From Trichaptum fuscoviolaceum (Eukaryota > Basidiomycota > Agaricomycetes > Hymenochaetales > Trichaptaceae): a stretch of 64,000 nt of DNA. A program made the translations under genes and the position numbers. Positions 45,869-57,014 of the stretch are shown here, one piece after another. A model generated the notes under the pieces. The model did not search any database and had not been told where the DNA came from. It saw only the letters and a list, made by a program, of their open reading frames with translations. The stretch is from NCBI GenBank assembly GCA_910574455.1, contig CAJSYZ010000011.1:496001-560000 (forward strand), read 5' to 3'. Each line of letters opens with the position of its first letter. Positions within the stretch are counted from its first letter, which is position 1.

Positions 45869-48800
45869 CTACCATGATGAAAATGGTAACAAAGAGTTTG
45901 GTTCAATAGATGCAAATCGAGGATCCTCCATGATTGAACGCCAGGCATTTTCTACCAAATCATCTTCTGAGCCTAGCTGAGAATAGGCTCCAGGCTCCCC
46001 ATATACCGCCATACCTTCTCCTAGTTCAAAGTCGTAACTCAGTGGATTGTCAACGGCCATTGAAAGCAAATCAGCTTCTGCTGATGAAGCGCCAGATGTA
46101 GTACTTGGGTCATTTGTGTATAGAACGCCAGCACTTGGGTTCGAGATGACGGACGATACTTCTGGCCCCCTCTGAAGGAATTGAGGAGCGTAACTGCCGG
46201 GTGCTGCGGTCGGTGCGATTTGAGAGTTGAATTCGTTCTGCAGTCCCCAGAATGCAAGGCCGTCAGCATCAAGGCCACCTCCTTGCTGCTGAGCCGACGA
46301 CCGTATTATAGGTACACCACCAAGCCCGGCTGCGGACGATTCCCCAGACAGGACATTCGCAAACGCGATTTGATTTTGATCGTAGGATTCCCCAACGGTT
46401 GTTCTGTCGTACAATTGACCATACAACCACGTATACACATCGCCCAAATCGAGACCCAGGGTGGCTATCGAATCTAGCTGGATCCCCGCGCCCGGTGGAA
46501 GCTCTTGCACATCATCCGCAGTGTTCTTTATGGCCTGATTAGTTGTATCAGGGGGGCAAGATGAAGTGGTGTCGGTAGCACTTGGCGACATAGACGTATC
46601 AACTACATTCGGGCATCCCAGACTTTTCCGCATCCTCTTCACGTATTTAGTTTCTCCACCCAATAATGACAACGCCTCTGCTATCGGTTCAATAGTTACC
46701 AACGATCGAGACAAAGGCGACCGCTCCGGTTCGGTCACCACGGCCAGAAGTGAATCTGCCCTCTCGAAATTGTCCCGAGCTTTGTCGCGAAGCCGAAGTA
46801 GAATCGGCTGGAAGGTTGTTTTTGTCCCAAATAAGACAATCAATGATGAGTTTACCAAGTATGGCTGAGGGTGAACTCACAAGGCCATTCTTAGAAACAG
46901 GGTGCTGAGCTGCACTCTCAAAGAGTCCGATCGCAAGGTCCAAGTCCTTCAAGGCTGTACGAGCAAGCTCAGACGTATCACGAGCTGCTACCGACCCGAC
47001 AATAACCTATGCTTAGGCTTATTAGTTCGCTGTCTAATAGCAATAAACCAGAAACATACACCAGATGCGAGTGCATGAGACCAGAAAAGAAGAAGAGCTC
47101 GACGGCAAGACTCGTAGTTTCGACGCATAGCCCTCAATAGTGTGATTGCGCTTGCGTACGCGGCAAGGAAAGAGGGACCAAAGTGGCTCCTAATCGGGTT
47201 GTTAGGATTTTCGCGGAGCGCCCTGGCGAAGAAGTTCCGGTGAATGAATATCAAACCTAAAACCAAGAGCCCCGTTGTCATCTTTGCAAAGCATTTACGA
47301 GTAGTGAAACGCACTAATCTCCCTGTATAGCGTGACAGCGAGAGCTTGAAATGTCTCAGGACTCCCTCCTGTATCCAATTTATCCAAGTATTCGGCTGAA
47401 AACCCCGGATGTTCACGTACTTTTCGATCTAGCTCCAATATCTCCGAATATTTCATTGGGCTGACGGTACAAAGCTTTGATGCGACAGAGGAAGTGACTT
47501 GCTTCGCAAAATCGTGTTTCCAATGATAAACTAGAAGTTTGGAAATGAGCAAACTGCCAGTGGGAGACTTGCGCGATACATGAATGAAAAAACTCACAAC
47601 CGTGCAGTATTTGGCCGTTTTTGTCGGTCGCCGTCTCAATTTCTTCTGGAAATTTGCAGTCCATTTCATGCAGGCGGAAAATAGGGGGCCTTCCGGAGCC
47701 CAAAGACTTTGAGAACATACTAATAAGCACAGCGGAAAAGTCCTGCACTTTAAGGAACAGGTACATACTTTCCACTTATCTAAGGTATAGAGTTCCCAGA
47801 ACACGCTCCTACGTCTCTCTGCGTGTTTTTCAGGCATATTCCAACTCGACGGGTCCCAGTCTATAAATGCATTAAAAGGCTGAACAAACTTGCACCTCAA
47901 ACGACAAGCATACGTAGTCCAATCTGTCCAAGTGATGACATTGTCAGCAAGTGAAATTTCGCGCATAGCGGAGACACTCACACTCGAGGCAAGATACATT
48001 GCCAGCGAAAGCATTTTCCATGACGATTCTAGAGTCTCTGCGTTTGCACTGAAGAAGTCATAGGTTCCAACCAACGATAGCGCTTGAACGGTAGCCGTCG
48101 AAGTTCCCTCGAAGATATTATGCAAACTCAGTGCACAGCGGGCGAGCTGACGGTAAAGCTCTCCCTCCTCGTTAGAAGCCTCCTGAGTGAGGTCGCCAGC
48201 AGCCCCTGATGCGAGAACAGCAAGTAGTAACGCGAGTTCATGCACACTAACCCCCTTTTCATCCTCCAAAACCGCCTTTTCTTTGTGTTTATAATACCGA
48301 GGCAGTAGTTCCTCCATTATCTGTGCACGCTGCACAGGGCGAAAGAAACATGAAAGATGGGCGAGATACGCTTCTACCAGTGCTGTCGCGCGTTCGTAAG
48401 GAGGAAGGCGAGTTAATACGAGTTGCAATAATTCTCGTTTTTCCATATGTAGTGTGTAAAAGGGAAACGACTCGGAAAGGTACGCAATCTCAGTCGGAAG
48501 TGATGATAGGCATTGCTTCCTGCCCTTCAATGGTATGTCGCGTACGATGGTCTAGTCGAGTTCTATTAACGCCAGTTTTCAGCACCCGTCAGATGTGATC
48601 TCACCTCCATTATAGCCTGCATGTTTGAGTATTTCAGTTTTGTTCAGAGAAACAACTTGAATCTGATGAATCTTACCTCCGCACCTGTTCGACCCAAGAA
48701 ACGCGTCTCGCCATGCTCTGTGATGGTTAACGTCCCGATATTTGGGACAATATCTGAGTCTGCAGCATCACTCTCTGCGTCCTCCTCAGCATCCATTCCC

Positions 48801-49412
48801 AGCTTGATACTAAGAAGCTCGCTTGAAAGGAGAGGGTGTGGTGTAGTAGAAAGGGAGAATTGAGCAATTCGCAATGCATCTTCTAACTGCCGAATACGTT
48901 TACTCATTTCGAGTAGTTTACCATGTAGCTTGTCTGTATTTGCTAATACGTATCTGCGTCGCAGCGTGAGCTCCAGCAGAATAAACATAAAGTAATCAGT
49001 ACCTTGATCCCTGCCCGGTGGCAAGAGAGCCTGTTTTAATAGTTATGTCAATCGGACACATCCTTCAGATTGAGATGTTTCACCATTTGGACATATCCCA
49101 GAGCAGCCCCGGCGGAGGCAAGAAGAACAAGGAGCCTTGCAATATATACGTGAGTCTCTGGAAGCCGGGAAAGGAGGAAAGGAAGTCGAACCTTTTTATC
49201 GCACTTAAGCTTCAAGCTTGAATTCGAAATGCCAATCATTCAATACATCATTTAATCTGTAATCTGTATCTTGTTTATTTATTTAATCCGACATACCGTC
49301 GGCACTCTGCACAGGAGGCCTCGCCTCGAGCCCGCTTTCGTTCGAGATCGCGCTCGCGCTGAGGACGAGCCACCCGAGGGGCTGAACTACCGCTTGCAAC
49401 CGGAGCGTCCAT
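45869..49412 (-). CDS. Zn2Cys6 transcription factor with fungal-specific domain
   Basis: 912-aa nuclear regulator. Exons on the minus strand: 49297..49412, 49192..49216, 49084..49135, 49003..49030, 48677..48953, 48605..48616, 47982..48524, 47924..47933, 47769..47860, 47601..47706, 47315..47530, 47060..47256, 46881..47006 and 45869..46807; phases agree throughout. The zinc cluster CAECRRLKLKCDKKAPCSSC plus LRRGCSGICPNG is spread over the first three exons. The linker SLATGQGSR and a coiled coil (TDKLHGKLLEMSKRIRQLE) follow. The fungal transcription-factor domain is seen in ASSIGLHWDPSSWNMPEKH, RRRSVFWELYTLDKWKS and GSGRPPIF. The C-terminal 300 residues are acidic, Ser/Gln rich and probably activating. 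Exons of 10, 12 and 25 nt make it easy to mis-annotate. Target genes unknown. Confidence 0.9.
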
Positions 49413-50122
49413 GCTCGGACACTATGGTTGTAAGGGAAACTGTAAACAAGAAAAGAGATCGCGTCGGTGCGCGAGCGAAGATCAGTAGGTATATAAAGCG
49501 GCAGAGAGTAAGTACAATTATCTGACTTAGATGTCGGTTGTTGCCGCCGCAACCGTGAGTAGGAGGATTACGAATGTTCCGGACGTACGCAGCCAGCCAG
49601 TGAGTCGGCACTTGGACGCGCTCGCTTGATGTGTATGATAAAAGATTTCAAGCCCTCGACCTCCTGTGCTACCGAAACTGACGCTGAGCCTTCGGAAAGA
49701 AAGGTAAATGTCTTAAAAGTTGTAACTTAACAGAAGGTCGCACTGGCAGTCTCGAAGCGCAGCGGTCTAGAGAAATATTGTTTGACGCTCATACATTTGA
49801 GTGTTTCTGGTCTTCACCGCCGTTGGACAAGTCAGTGGTGGTAGTATTCCACACTCAATGACAATCAAGTCATACGGCGGGAAAGGATGGCTGATCAGGA
49901 AAGTCTACTGAACCGACTGAAGAGTCGGTGTGAACTTTGATAGGGCGCCTCGGAAAGGTCCGAACAAGCAGGTCACAGCACATTTCCTACAAAAACAAAA
50001 CAAATGTGATTCAATTACACAACACAATAATGTTAGTACATTACATGGGCCTAGTACGACATAATCAACAGACGATTCCTTAGCGAAGGAATAAAATACA
50101 AGTCTAAGCAAGAAGTTTCACA
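49413..50122. other. intergenic upstream of the zinc-cluster gene
   Basis: Promoter side of the zinc-cluster regulator and 3' side of SMC2. Short overlapping frames only. No motif recognised. Confidence 0.4.
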
Positions 50123-53100
50123 TTATTTGCCGGTTGTCCGTCTGCGCCTCCGCTCATCGCCCTCGTTCTCCTTGTCTTCATTTCCATACAAAGTGGAAGT
50201 GGAACGCTGTGCTGTTCGTTCCACGATGCTCGTGCCATCTCGGAAGCGTGTCCGGAACAGCACATTCGCATTTGTGAACAGACCTTCCTTTAGTGAAACA
50301 ACGATGAACTGCGAGCCCTTGAAACGCGTCCTGAATAGCTGTCCGATGTGTTGGGTGTGTGATAAATCAAGAGCAGCGTCAATTTCATCAAGGATGTACA
50401 TCGGTGCTGGCTTGAATTGAAGGAGCGACATGATGAGTGAAAGCGCGATGAGTGACCTATTAGGCATGTTTAGTACACGACAAATGAAATGTCCGGATGG
50501 CAAGGAGCAGTCAGAACGCACCGTTGCCCACCACTTAGCTCCGTCAAGCTTTGCTTCCATACAGAACCGAGTCGTACCTTGACTTCAAGCCCCTGTGTGA
50601 GGTCTTGGCCCTCAGGAGGCTGAAGTTTAGCGAAGTTGCCAGGTAAAAGCTCCGCAAAGATGCCACCGAAATCGCTGTACAGACGGCATCAACATTGTGT
50701 CATATCACGCCAATTTTCGACCGAGCTCACCCATTGACTTTCTCCCATGTCTTCTGCAGTGCGTCTCGCTTGTATCGATCTAGTTCATCAATTGTCTCCT
50801 CGATTTTTTCTTTGTCCTTGAGAACGGTCGCTAACATCTTCTTTAGGGATGTCTCCCGCTTCTCCACACTGATATTAAGAGTCAGGATATTTCTATCGGA
50901 CAACATTCAAGTATGGGAACGGTACCTGTCAAGCATATTCAGAACCTTGGGGTTTACCTTCCTCTTCATTCCTTTCTGCTTTTCCTCGAGCTCCCTGGCA
51001 GTTTCCTTAAGCCGACCCATATCGTTCGCTGTAAAATCGAACGGAGAGCCTTGCTTGCCGAAGAACCTGAAAAATGTCAGAACGACCTATTCAGTGAAAT
51101 TGTATATCGAAGGTCGTTAGACTCACTGTTTCTCCTCCGAGATCCACTCGTGGCTTTTCTCAAGGCTGGTCACGATGTTCTGTGCTGTTGCTTTGTCCTT
51201 TTGGAGAATTTGGATCTCATGCTCAAGCTTCTTGAGCTGAATATCGGACTCAGTTATAGCCTCCTTTTTATGCTTTATAGCGCTGTCAAGCTCCTTTAGC
51301 TCATTATCGAAACGTGTGAGCGTTGCTAGCTCCTCCTGGAGCTTCCGGAACGCTTCAGCATGCTTGTCCTAAACACTGACGGTGAACACAAAGCTTGCAG
51401 TCAAGTTAGGAGAGTCATCACCTCATTCTTCTCGAACTCTTTCATAAGCTTTTCAAGCTCCTTCTTTTGGCTCACGACTGTCTTCTCTGCTTCAGCAACT
51501 GAAGCTTCTGCATTCTCAATGTCCTTCTCAGTTTGCTCTGTGCAGATGACGACATTCAGTATCGAGTCGATTGGACATCGGCAACCAACTCACCAAGCTC
51601 AAGCCTGGCTGTTTGAAGCTCCTTCTGCTCGGTCTTGACTTGCACTGACTGCTTCTGCAGCGTTGTCTTAAGCTTCTTGATTTCGGCCTGAACAGAGCAA
51701 ATACGAATCAACATTCGTTCGTCAAAAGTACGAAGCTTTCAAAGTGAATACTTTAAGTTCATCGATCTTTCCCTCCTTGTTGTTCTTGAACTCATCAATG
51801 TCCTTCTCGAGTTTCTTTATCTCCGCCTTTGCCTCCTCTTGTCGAGCCTTCGCGGATTGAACAGACTCTTCAAGTTCGGATATGGTCTTCTTCAAGATGT
51901 CTATATCGGAGCTGACCTAAGCGGCTTGTGAGTAAATCGAAAAAGCAATCAGCGAAACCTGCGGCGACCTACTCTCGCAGCATTACTACCCTCAACCTGC
52001 TGCTCTAGCAAATGCATCTCATGCTCCTTGATCTCCAACTCACTCGAAAGTTTCTTCCATTTCTCCCTTCCTGCCCTGCCCCTCTCGACTTCTCTCTCCA
52101 AAAGCTCTAAGCGTTCCCGAGCTTCCCTCAACTTTGACTCAGCTTTCTGCAATTCCTGCACCTTTAGCAGGATACCGCTTCCGCTGGGTGCAGCCCCTCC
52201 GCTCAATGTACCTGACGGATCGTAGACATCCCCGTCAAGAGTGACGGAACGAACCCCGCCAACTTCTTTTGAGAATGTCACGAGCTTCGCCGATTCCGCA
52301 TCGTCGCAGATGAGTGTGTCGCCGAAGACGTAAGCCATGGCGTTGGATACCTCATCGGGATAGCCGACAAGAGATAGGGCAATGCGCACTTTGCCTGGGG
52401 CTAGCCTCGTAGCGACTTGCAGTTTCTGGATGAAAAAAAAATTAGGCAACCATGATACAAAAACAGCCCAGACTGTCTTACCTGTGCAGACATCCTGAAG
52501 GCATTGATCTTGTTTAGAGGGATGATCGTGACCCGCTTCTTCAGCCTCCCATTCTGGAGGAGCTCCTTGCCTACTTTTTCGTCTTGGACTACGACGTTGT
52601 ACAGCTTCCCGCCTGCGGTAATTTCAAGCGCGGTGGATTTCGGGAAATCAGAGGGGTCCAAGGTGATCAAGTTCGCGACTAAGCCTTTCACCTTCGAATG
52701 GTCGAAGTTCGGTGAAGGCGCTGTGTAGCTGAAATCTAATGAAGCAAGTCGTTGACGAGTGGCATCACGCTCCTAGAAGATAAACTGAGCTCCAAATACT
52801 CATAAGCAATTATAAAAAGCATTGACAAACCTCTGTATATTGCCTTACTTCAGTCTTTGCCCTCCGAATATCGATATCGCTTTCGCTCTCCTTCTCTGTG
52901 CTCCATCCGCATGCTGCTACGGCTTTCTTTAGAGCGTCGACCTCGTTGTTTTTAGCTTCAAGATTTCGTCGGCCCTCACCAGCCTCCTTCTCAACTTCCT
53001 TCCAACGTTTCTCTAATGATTTCAGATCTTTTTGTGACATGCCGAGTTTGACTCGATTCTGTTCTTCTTCCGTAGACGCTTGTGCAAGCTTTGCCTTCGC

Positions 53101-54514
53101 GTCAGCTAATTGTCCCATGTAGCCACCTCCCGACGAGTTTGACGAGGATAGACCAGTGAGAAGTGTCTGTAACAGCTCTTCCTTGCCGTTCAAGGACTCC
53201 TGCATGGTGTTATGTTTTTCCTTCAAGCTATTATAGCTAGTTTCCAGGTCTTCCGCTTTCTTGCGCTTTGCGACAAGCGATATATTGAACTGAAGAAGAG
53301 TGAGTAAAGCCGTAATGGCAATCAGAAAAATAACAACTTTACCTCTTTCGTTTCTTCTGCCAAAGAAGAAACCTTCTTTTCCTCCTCCTCTATCGTCGTC
53401 TTCTTGATATCAGCTTGCGTCCTCATCTTCACCGAAGCTTTCTCCAATTCTGCTACCTCTTCCTCCCTTTTTTTAAACTTGCCTCCTTTCCTCATTTCTT
53501 CGTCCCGTTTCGCCTTCACTTCTTCGCATTCCTTTTCGGCGTTCTGCAATTCCTTGTTATGCCGCTCCTTCTCCTTCTTAACGCGAGCTACGTCCTGCTC
53601 CTTTTTGCCGACCTCGGCTTCCCTGCGCGAGACACGATCGCGGTTCTCTGTCCATTCCCAGGCGCGTAGCAGTCTGCCGATGCGCTCAAGTTCTGAGCAG
53701 GTCTTCTGCCATTGCAAGAACGATCGCTTCTCCTCACGCAATTTATCGAGCTTTGGCATGATTTCCTCGTGCAATAATGACGTGATTTCATCGACTCGTT
53801 TCTCCTTCTTGTTCATTGTCTTCTTTGCCTTATCTTTCCTCTCCTCGAACATGCGCGTACCCGCAGCTTCTTCGACCATGCCAAGAATTTCTTGTGGACG
53901 CATGTTAAGCACTTTTGTAATACGACCTTGCATGATAAGGAAGTTCGGGTTGTTGATGTTAAGCTGGACACCTTGGAAGAGGGTTTGAATTGTGTGTTGT
54001 TGTGACTTGTGCCCATTGAGAAGATATTTTGAGATGTTGGGCAGCGCAATCTACAGAAATGTAAGACGAAGAACGACTGTAGGGGTGGAAGTCCTCACCT
54101 GACGAGTCACTGTGATTTGCTTACAGTTTTCCAGACCAACTGGGCTCTTCTCTCGATCCGAGTTATCGAAAACTATCGTCACACTTGCTTTAGTTATCCC
54201 TGCCTGACCTCGCTTGTAGATGAGGTCTTGTTGATTTTGTGCACGCATCTAGCAGACACTCAGATGAAACTCGATTGCAAAGTTAAGATACTTACTGATG
54301 ACATGTTTGTGATTCCCAACACAAAGCAGATAGCATCGAGAATGTTAGACTTCCCGGAACCATTCAGGCCGGTAATCGCGTTGAAAGACGAATCCCATCC
54401 CGTTATTTGCGTGCGCACAGGGTAAGACTTGAAGCCTATATTCTGTGATGTGAGAATATGCAAATTCTAGAGGGAATGTTTCAGACCTTCAAGCACGAGC
54501 TCTTCTATACGCAT
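50123..54514 (-). CDS. SMC2: condensin subunit Smc2
   Basis: ATPase subunit of condensin that compacts chromosomes in mitosis, paired with Smc4. Fifteen exons on the minus strand: 54487..54514, 54296..54435, 54099..54248, 53343..54050, 52831..53289, 52482..52772, 51973..52425, 51752..51916, 51594..51687, 51422..51537, 51127..51368, 50926..51066, 50731..50868, 50522..50674 and 50123..50456; 1203 aa, the normal length. Walker A is GLNGSGKSN (32-40). A long coiled coil follows, then the hinge (about 520-680, with [15 protein letters not shown] at its end), a second coiled coil, the signature [10 protein letters not shown] (about 1085-1094) and Walker [12 protein letters not shown] (Asp about 1116). 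[15 protein letters not shown] near the end is characteristic of Smc2 rather than Smc4. The basic tail RRRRRTTGK closes the protein. Divergent from OTC over a 212-bp promoter. Firm. Confidence 0.96.
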
Positions 54515-54577
54515 TTTGCTCTAATGGTGGTAAGCAGACAACAGCCCGTGTCTGCGCCGCGTCCAACCGCCGCGTAC

Positions 54578-54583
54578 ACGCGT
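54578..54583. promoter_or_regulatory. ACGCGT (MCB) element
   Basis: One MluI cell-cycle box lies in the 212-bp divergent promoter, 64 bp upstream of the SMC2 start. MBF binds this motif in ascomycete yeasts to drive G1/S genes. Its use here is inference from position. Confidence 0.4.
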
Positions 54584-54726
54584 TGTTGACGCTTGTTTAG
54601 TACGCGCTGGGCTTAATCGGCGCTTTTAGACTTTTCACATTTTTCTGACCATTCTTACCGACTCATCGTTTTTCACCTTTCCTTCTTTTGCCTCCGTCTT
54701 GTCCTCTTCGCATTAAAGACTCAAAG

Positions 54727-56081
54727 ATGTCGCTGAACCCGCCCAGGTTAATGACTCTAGCGGATCTGTCGCCTGTACAGATCCATCGGTTAATTGCAGC
54801 ATCGCGAAGGTTGAAGAAGGCATCGAGCAATGTACTCCCACCGCGCAGTTTTACCAAAAAGCATGCGGGAGGCCGCTGGCCAAACATATACCAGGATGGC
54901 AAACCTGAAGGGTGGTCTGCTGATTCTGCGCCGCCTCAGTCTCTACGTGGAATGAGTATCGCACTACTGTTCTCCAAACGGAGCACCCGAACGCGTGTGT
55001 CGGCGGAGACGGCGAGCAAGCTGCTGGGAGGACAGGCACTCTTTCTGGGAAAGGATGATATCCAGCTTGGTGTCAACGAATCTGCGCGAGATACGGCCCG
55101 TGTGCTTGGGGGTATGTGCCAGGGTATCTTTGCTCGGGTAGGAGCGCATGAGGAAATCGAAGTACGTCCAAACGGCATATAGCATCTATGTGCAATTTTT
55201 AAATATACGCCAATGCAGGAGATCGCCAAATATTCACCTGTCCCCGTCCTGAATGCACTTTCAGACCTTTGGCACCCGACACAGGTGCTTGCTGATCTCA
55301 TGACTCTCTCAGAAACCCGGTCTTTGTGGATTGACCCAAATGCAACCGGAGACAATTCTCTCGAAGTCAAAAAGAACCAGCGCCTCCGTCCTCTGACGAT
55401 CGCATATGTTGGAGACAGTGCAAACGTCCTCCACGACATGCTTGTAACTTATCCGAGGCTTGGACACAAGCTGCAGATAGCGAGCCCGCCGAAGTATCGT
55501 GCACCGACAGCTGTCTGGGATAAAGTCGTTGAATTAGAGTGTGATAAAGGCATCACTTGGACCGATGACCCGAAGGCGGCGGTACAGGGGGCAGATGTCG
55601 TCGTTACGGACACCTGGTAGGTATTCGCAAGTCGTATCTCAAACTGGCGCTGAAAGTTTCCAGGATCTCTATGGGCCAAGAAGCTGAGGCCGCTCAACGT
55701 CTGAGCGATTTCCAAGGCTATCAGGTGACGGAAGCTTTGTGCGAAGAAGGAGGTGCGAACCCAGACTGGAAGTTCCTGCATTGCTTACCTCGCAAGAAAA
55801 ACGAAGTGGACGATGAAGTAAGGCGTTTATTTTCTATGTAGTTGTTCTCTCCCTTCAATATTCATCCAGGTGTTTTATGGACCTCGCTCTCTTGTTTTCC
55901 AAGAGGCAGACAACCGTAAATGGACAATCATGGCCCTCTTCCAGTACGTTTGCCTTTCGGTTCCGTCAGCGAGCAATCAACTAAAACCTTCCTTTTCAGC
56001 TATATGTTCGGACACTGGTCGCTGGACCAGTTGCCGCGTTTGCCGAAGGAGTCAAAACCTAAAGCCACCAAGCAAGCATAA
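54727..56081 (+). CDS. ARG3: ornithine carbamoyltransferase
   Basis: Makes citrulline from ornithine and carbamoyl phosphate in arginine synthesis. Exons are 54727..55161, 55219..55616, 55664..55817, 55870..55943 and 56000..56081; 380 aa, phases agree. Active-site motifs are complete: [10 protein letters not shown] (carbamoyl phosphate, 83-92), [11 protein letters not shown] (164-167 HPTQ), VVTDTWISMGQE and KFLHCLPR (HCLPR 317-321). The start ATG at 54727 is preceded in frame by no other ATG. The N-terminus ([15 protein letters not shown]) lacks an amphipathic, Arg-rich targeting peptide. Most filamentous fungal enzymes are mitochondrial while the yeast one is cytosolic, so location is open. 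An insertion of about 20 residues near 45-68 ([18 protein letters not shown]) is longer than in bacterial enzymes. Firm. Confidence 0.95.
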
Positions 56082-56215
56082 CTCTGTAGATTTTACACCA
56101 GTTAGCTCGGGCTTTCTACGATGATAATCATTATAAAAAGTGATTGCAATGATGGATTTCGAGAGTAATATCGCGAAGTGCATGCGACAGAAATCTCATA
56201 AAGCCGGCTATTCTC

Positions 56216-56656
56216 ATGGACGACCGGCTGTATCGTCTTCTAAAAACGGATCCCACTGTATCACACGCATCAGTTGATCAGTGCGCTCGTGCACTTGTAT
56301 CTTATTTCTTACCACGATTACCGCCCTCAAATAAGCACGAGCGTCATGAACTACGCTGAAGCCTCGCCGAAGAAACTAAGCAAGCCTTCGAAAGTTTGTG
56401 CGCACGTTGCTCTGTCATTTCCAATTATTTTGATGATCCTCAGACCTCGACTAGCAACGGTATCTTCTCAAATAGACCGAATTCATCATGGCTCGACTCT
56501 ATACAGAGAACAGTACTGTTTTCCTTGCCCTTGGTCTCGGTCTTGCCAATAGTAGGACCCTCTGCAGCCGCTCGCTCCATCAGTCAAATTAGACCGACCG
56601 TGGGACATTTGGCTTCAGCTCTCAACGCTTTCAAACGTCGATGGTTCTCTAAATAG
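56216..56656 (+). pseudogene. small reading frame interrupted by one TGA
   Basis: From ATG 56216 to TAG 56656 there are 147 codons in one frame, interrupted only by a TGA at 56357-56359 (codon 48). Both halves look protein-like: MDDRLYRLLKTDPTVSHAS and CARALVSYFLPRLPP before the stop, then SLAEETKQAFESLCARCSV, a hydrophobic stretch and RPTVGHLASALNAFKRRW after it. No intron with GT-AG ends removes the stop while keeping the frame. It is either a recently disabled gene, a truncated 47-aa product, or chance. I do not recognise the family. It lies just after OTC on the same strand. Confidence 0.35.
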
Positions 56657-57014
56657 GGCGCGGGTTCAATGTGTTCCCTCAATCATTGTTCGTCTCTTGG
56701 GATCTTGGAGCACGACCTGACTACCGTCTATACTTGCTCGGGGTTTCTATGATTTCCCTGCTCCAGAGACAACTGTAAATCAGACTCAACCGTGGTGACT
56801 TCTCAAGATAGGCTATACCGGTCAAGTGCACTGCCCTGCACATATAGTTATTCCAATGTGCGATAGCATCTTGATTCGTAGAACGCTTGGATACTCTCCC
56901 GGTTGGGAACACTGTAGCTCTGGGGCCCAGGGGCTATGTTGTCTTGACGGTATAAACCGCAATGTTTGTTAACCCTGTTTCCATTTCATCCCCTCACGTC
57001 TCTCCCGACTACGA
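56657..57014. other. intergenic upstream of DUF6533 gene 2
   Basis: About 360 bp between the broken small frame and DUF6533 gene 2. It probably holds that gene's promoter. No feature recognised. Confidence 0.4.

Noticed and set aside
53404..53988. 194-codon plus-strand frame rich in Ser/Phe
   Set aside because: Antisense of the SMC2 coiled-coil exon; Glu/Lys codons read backwards give Phe/Ser/Leu.
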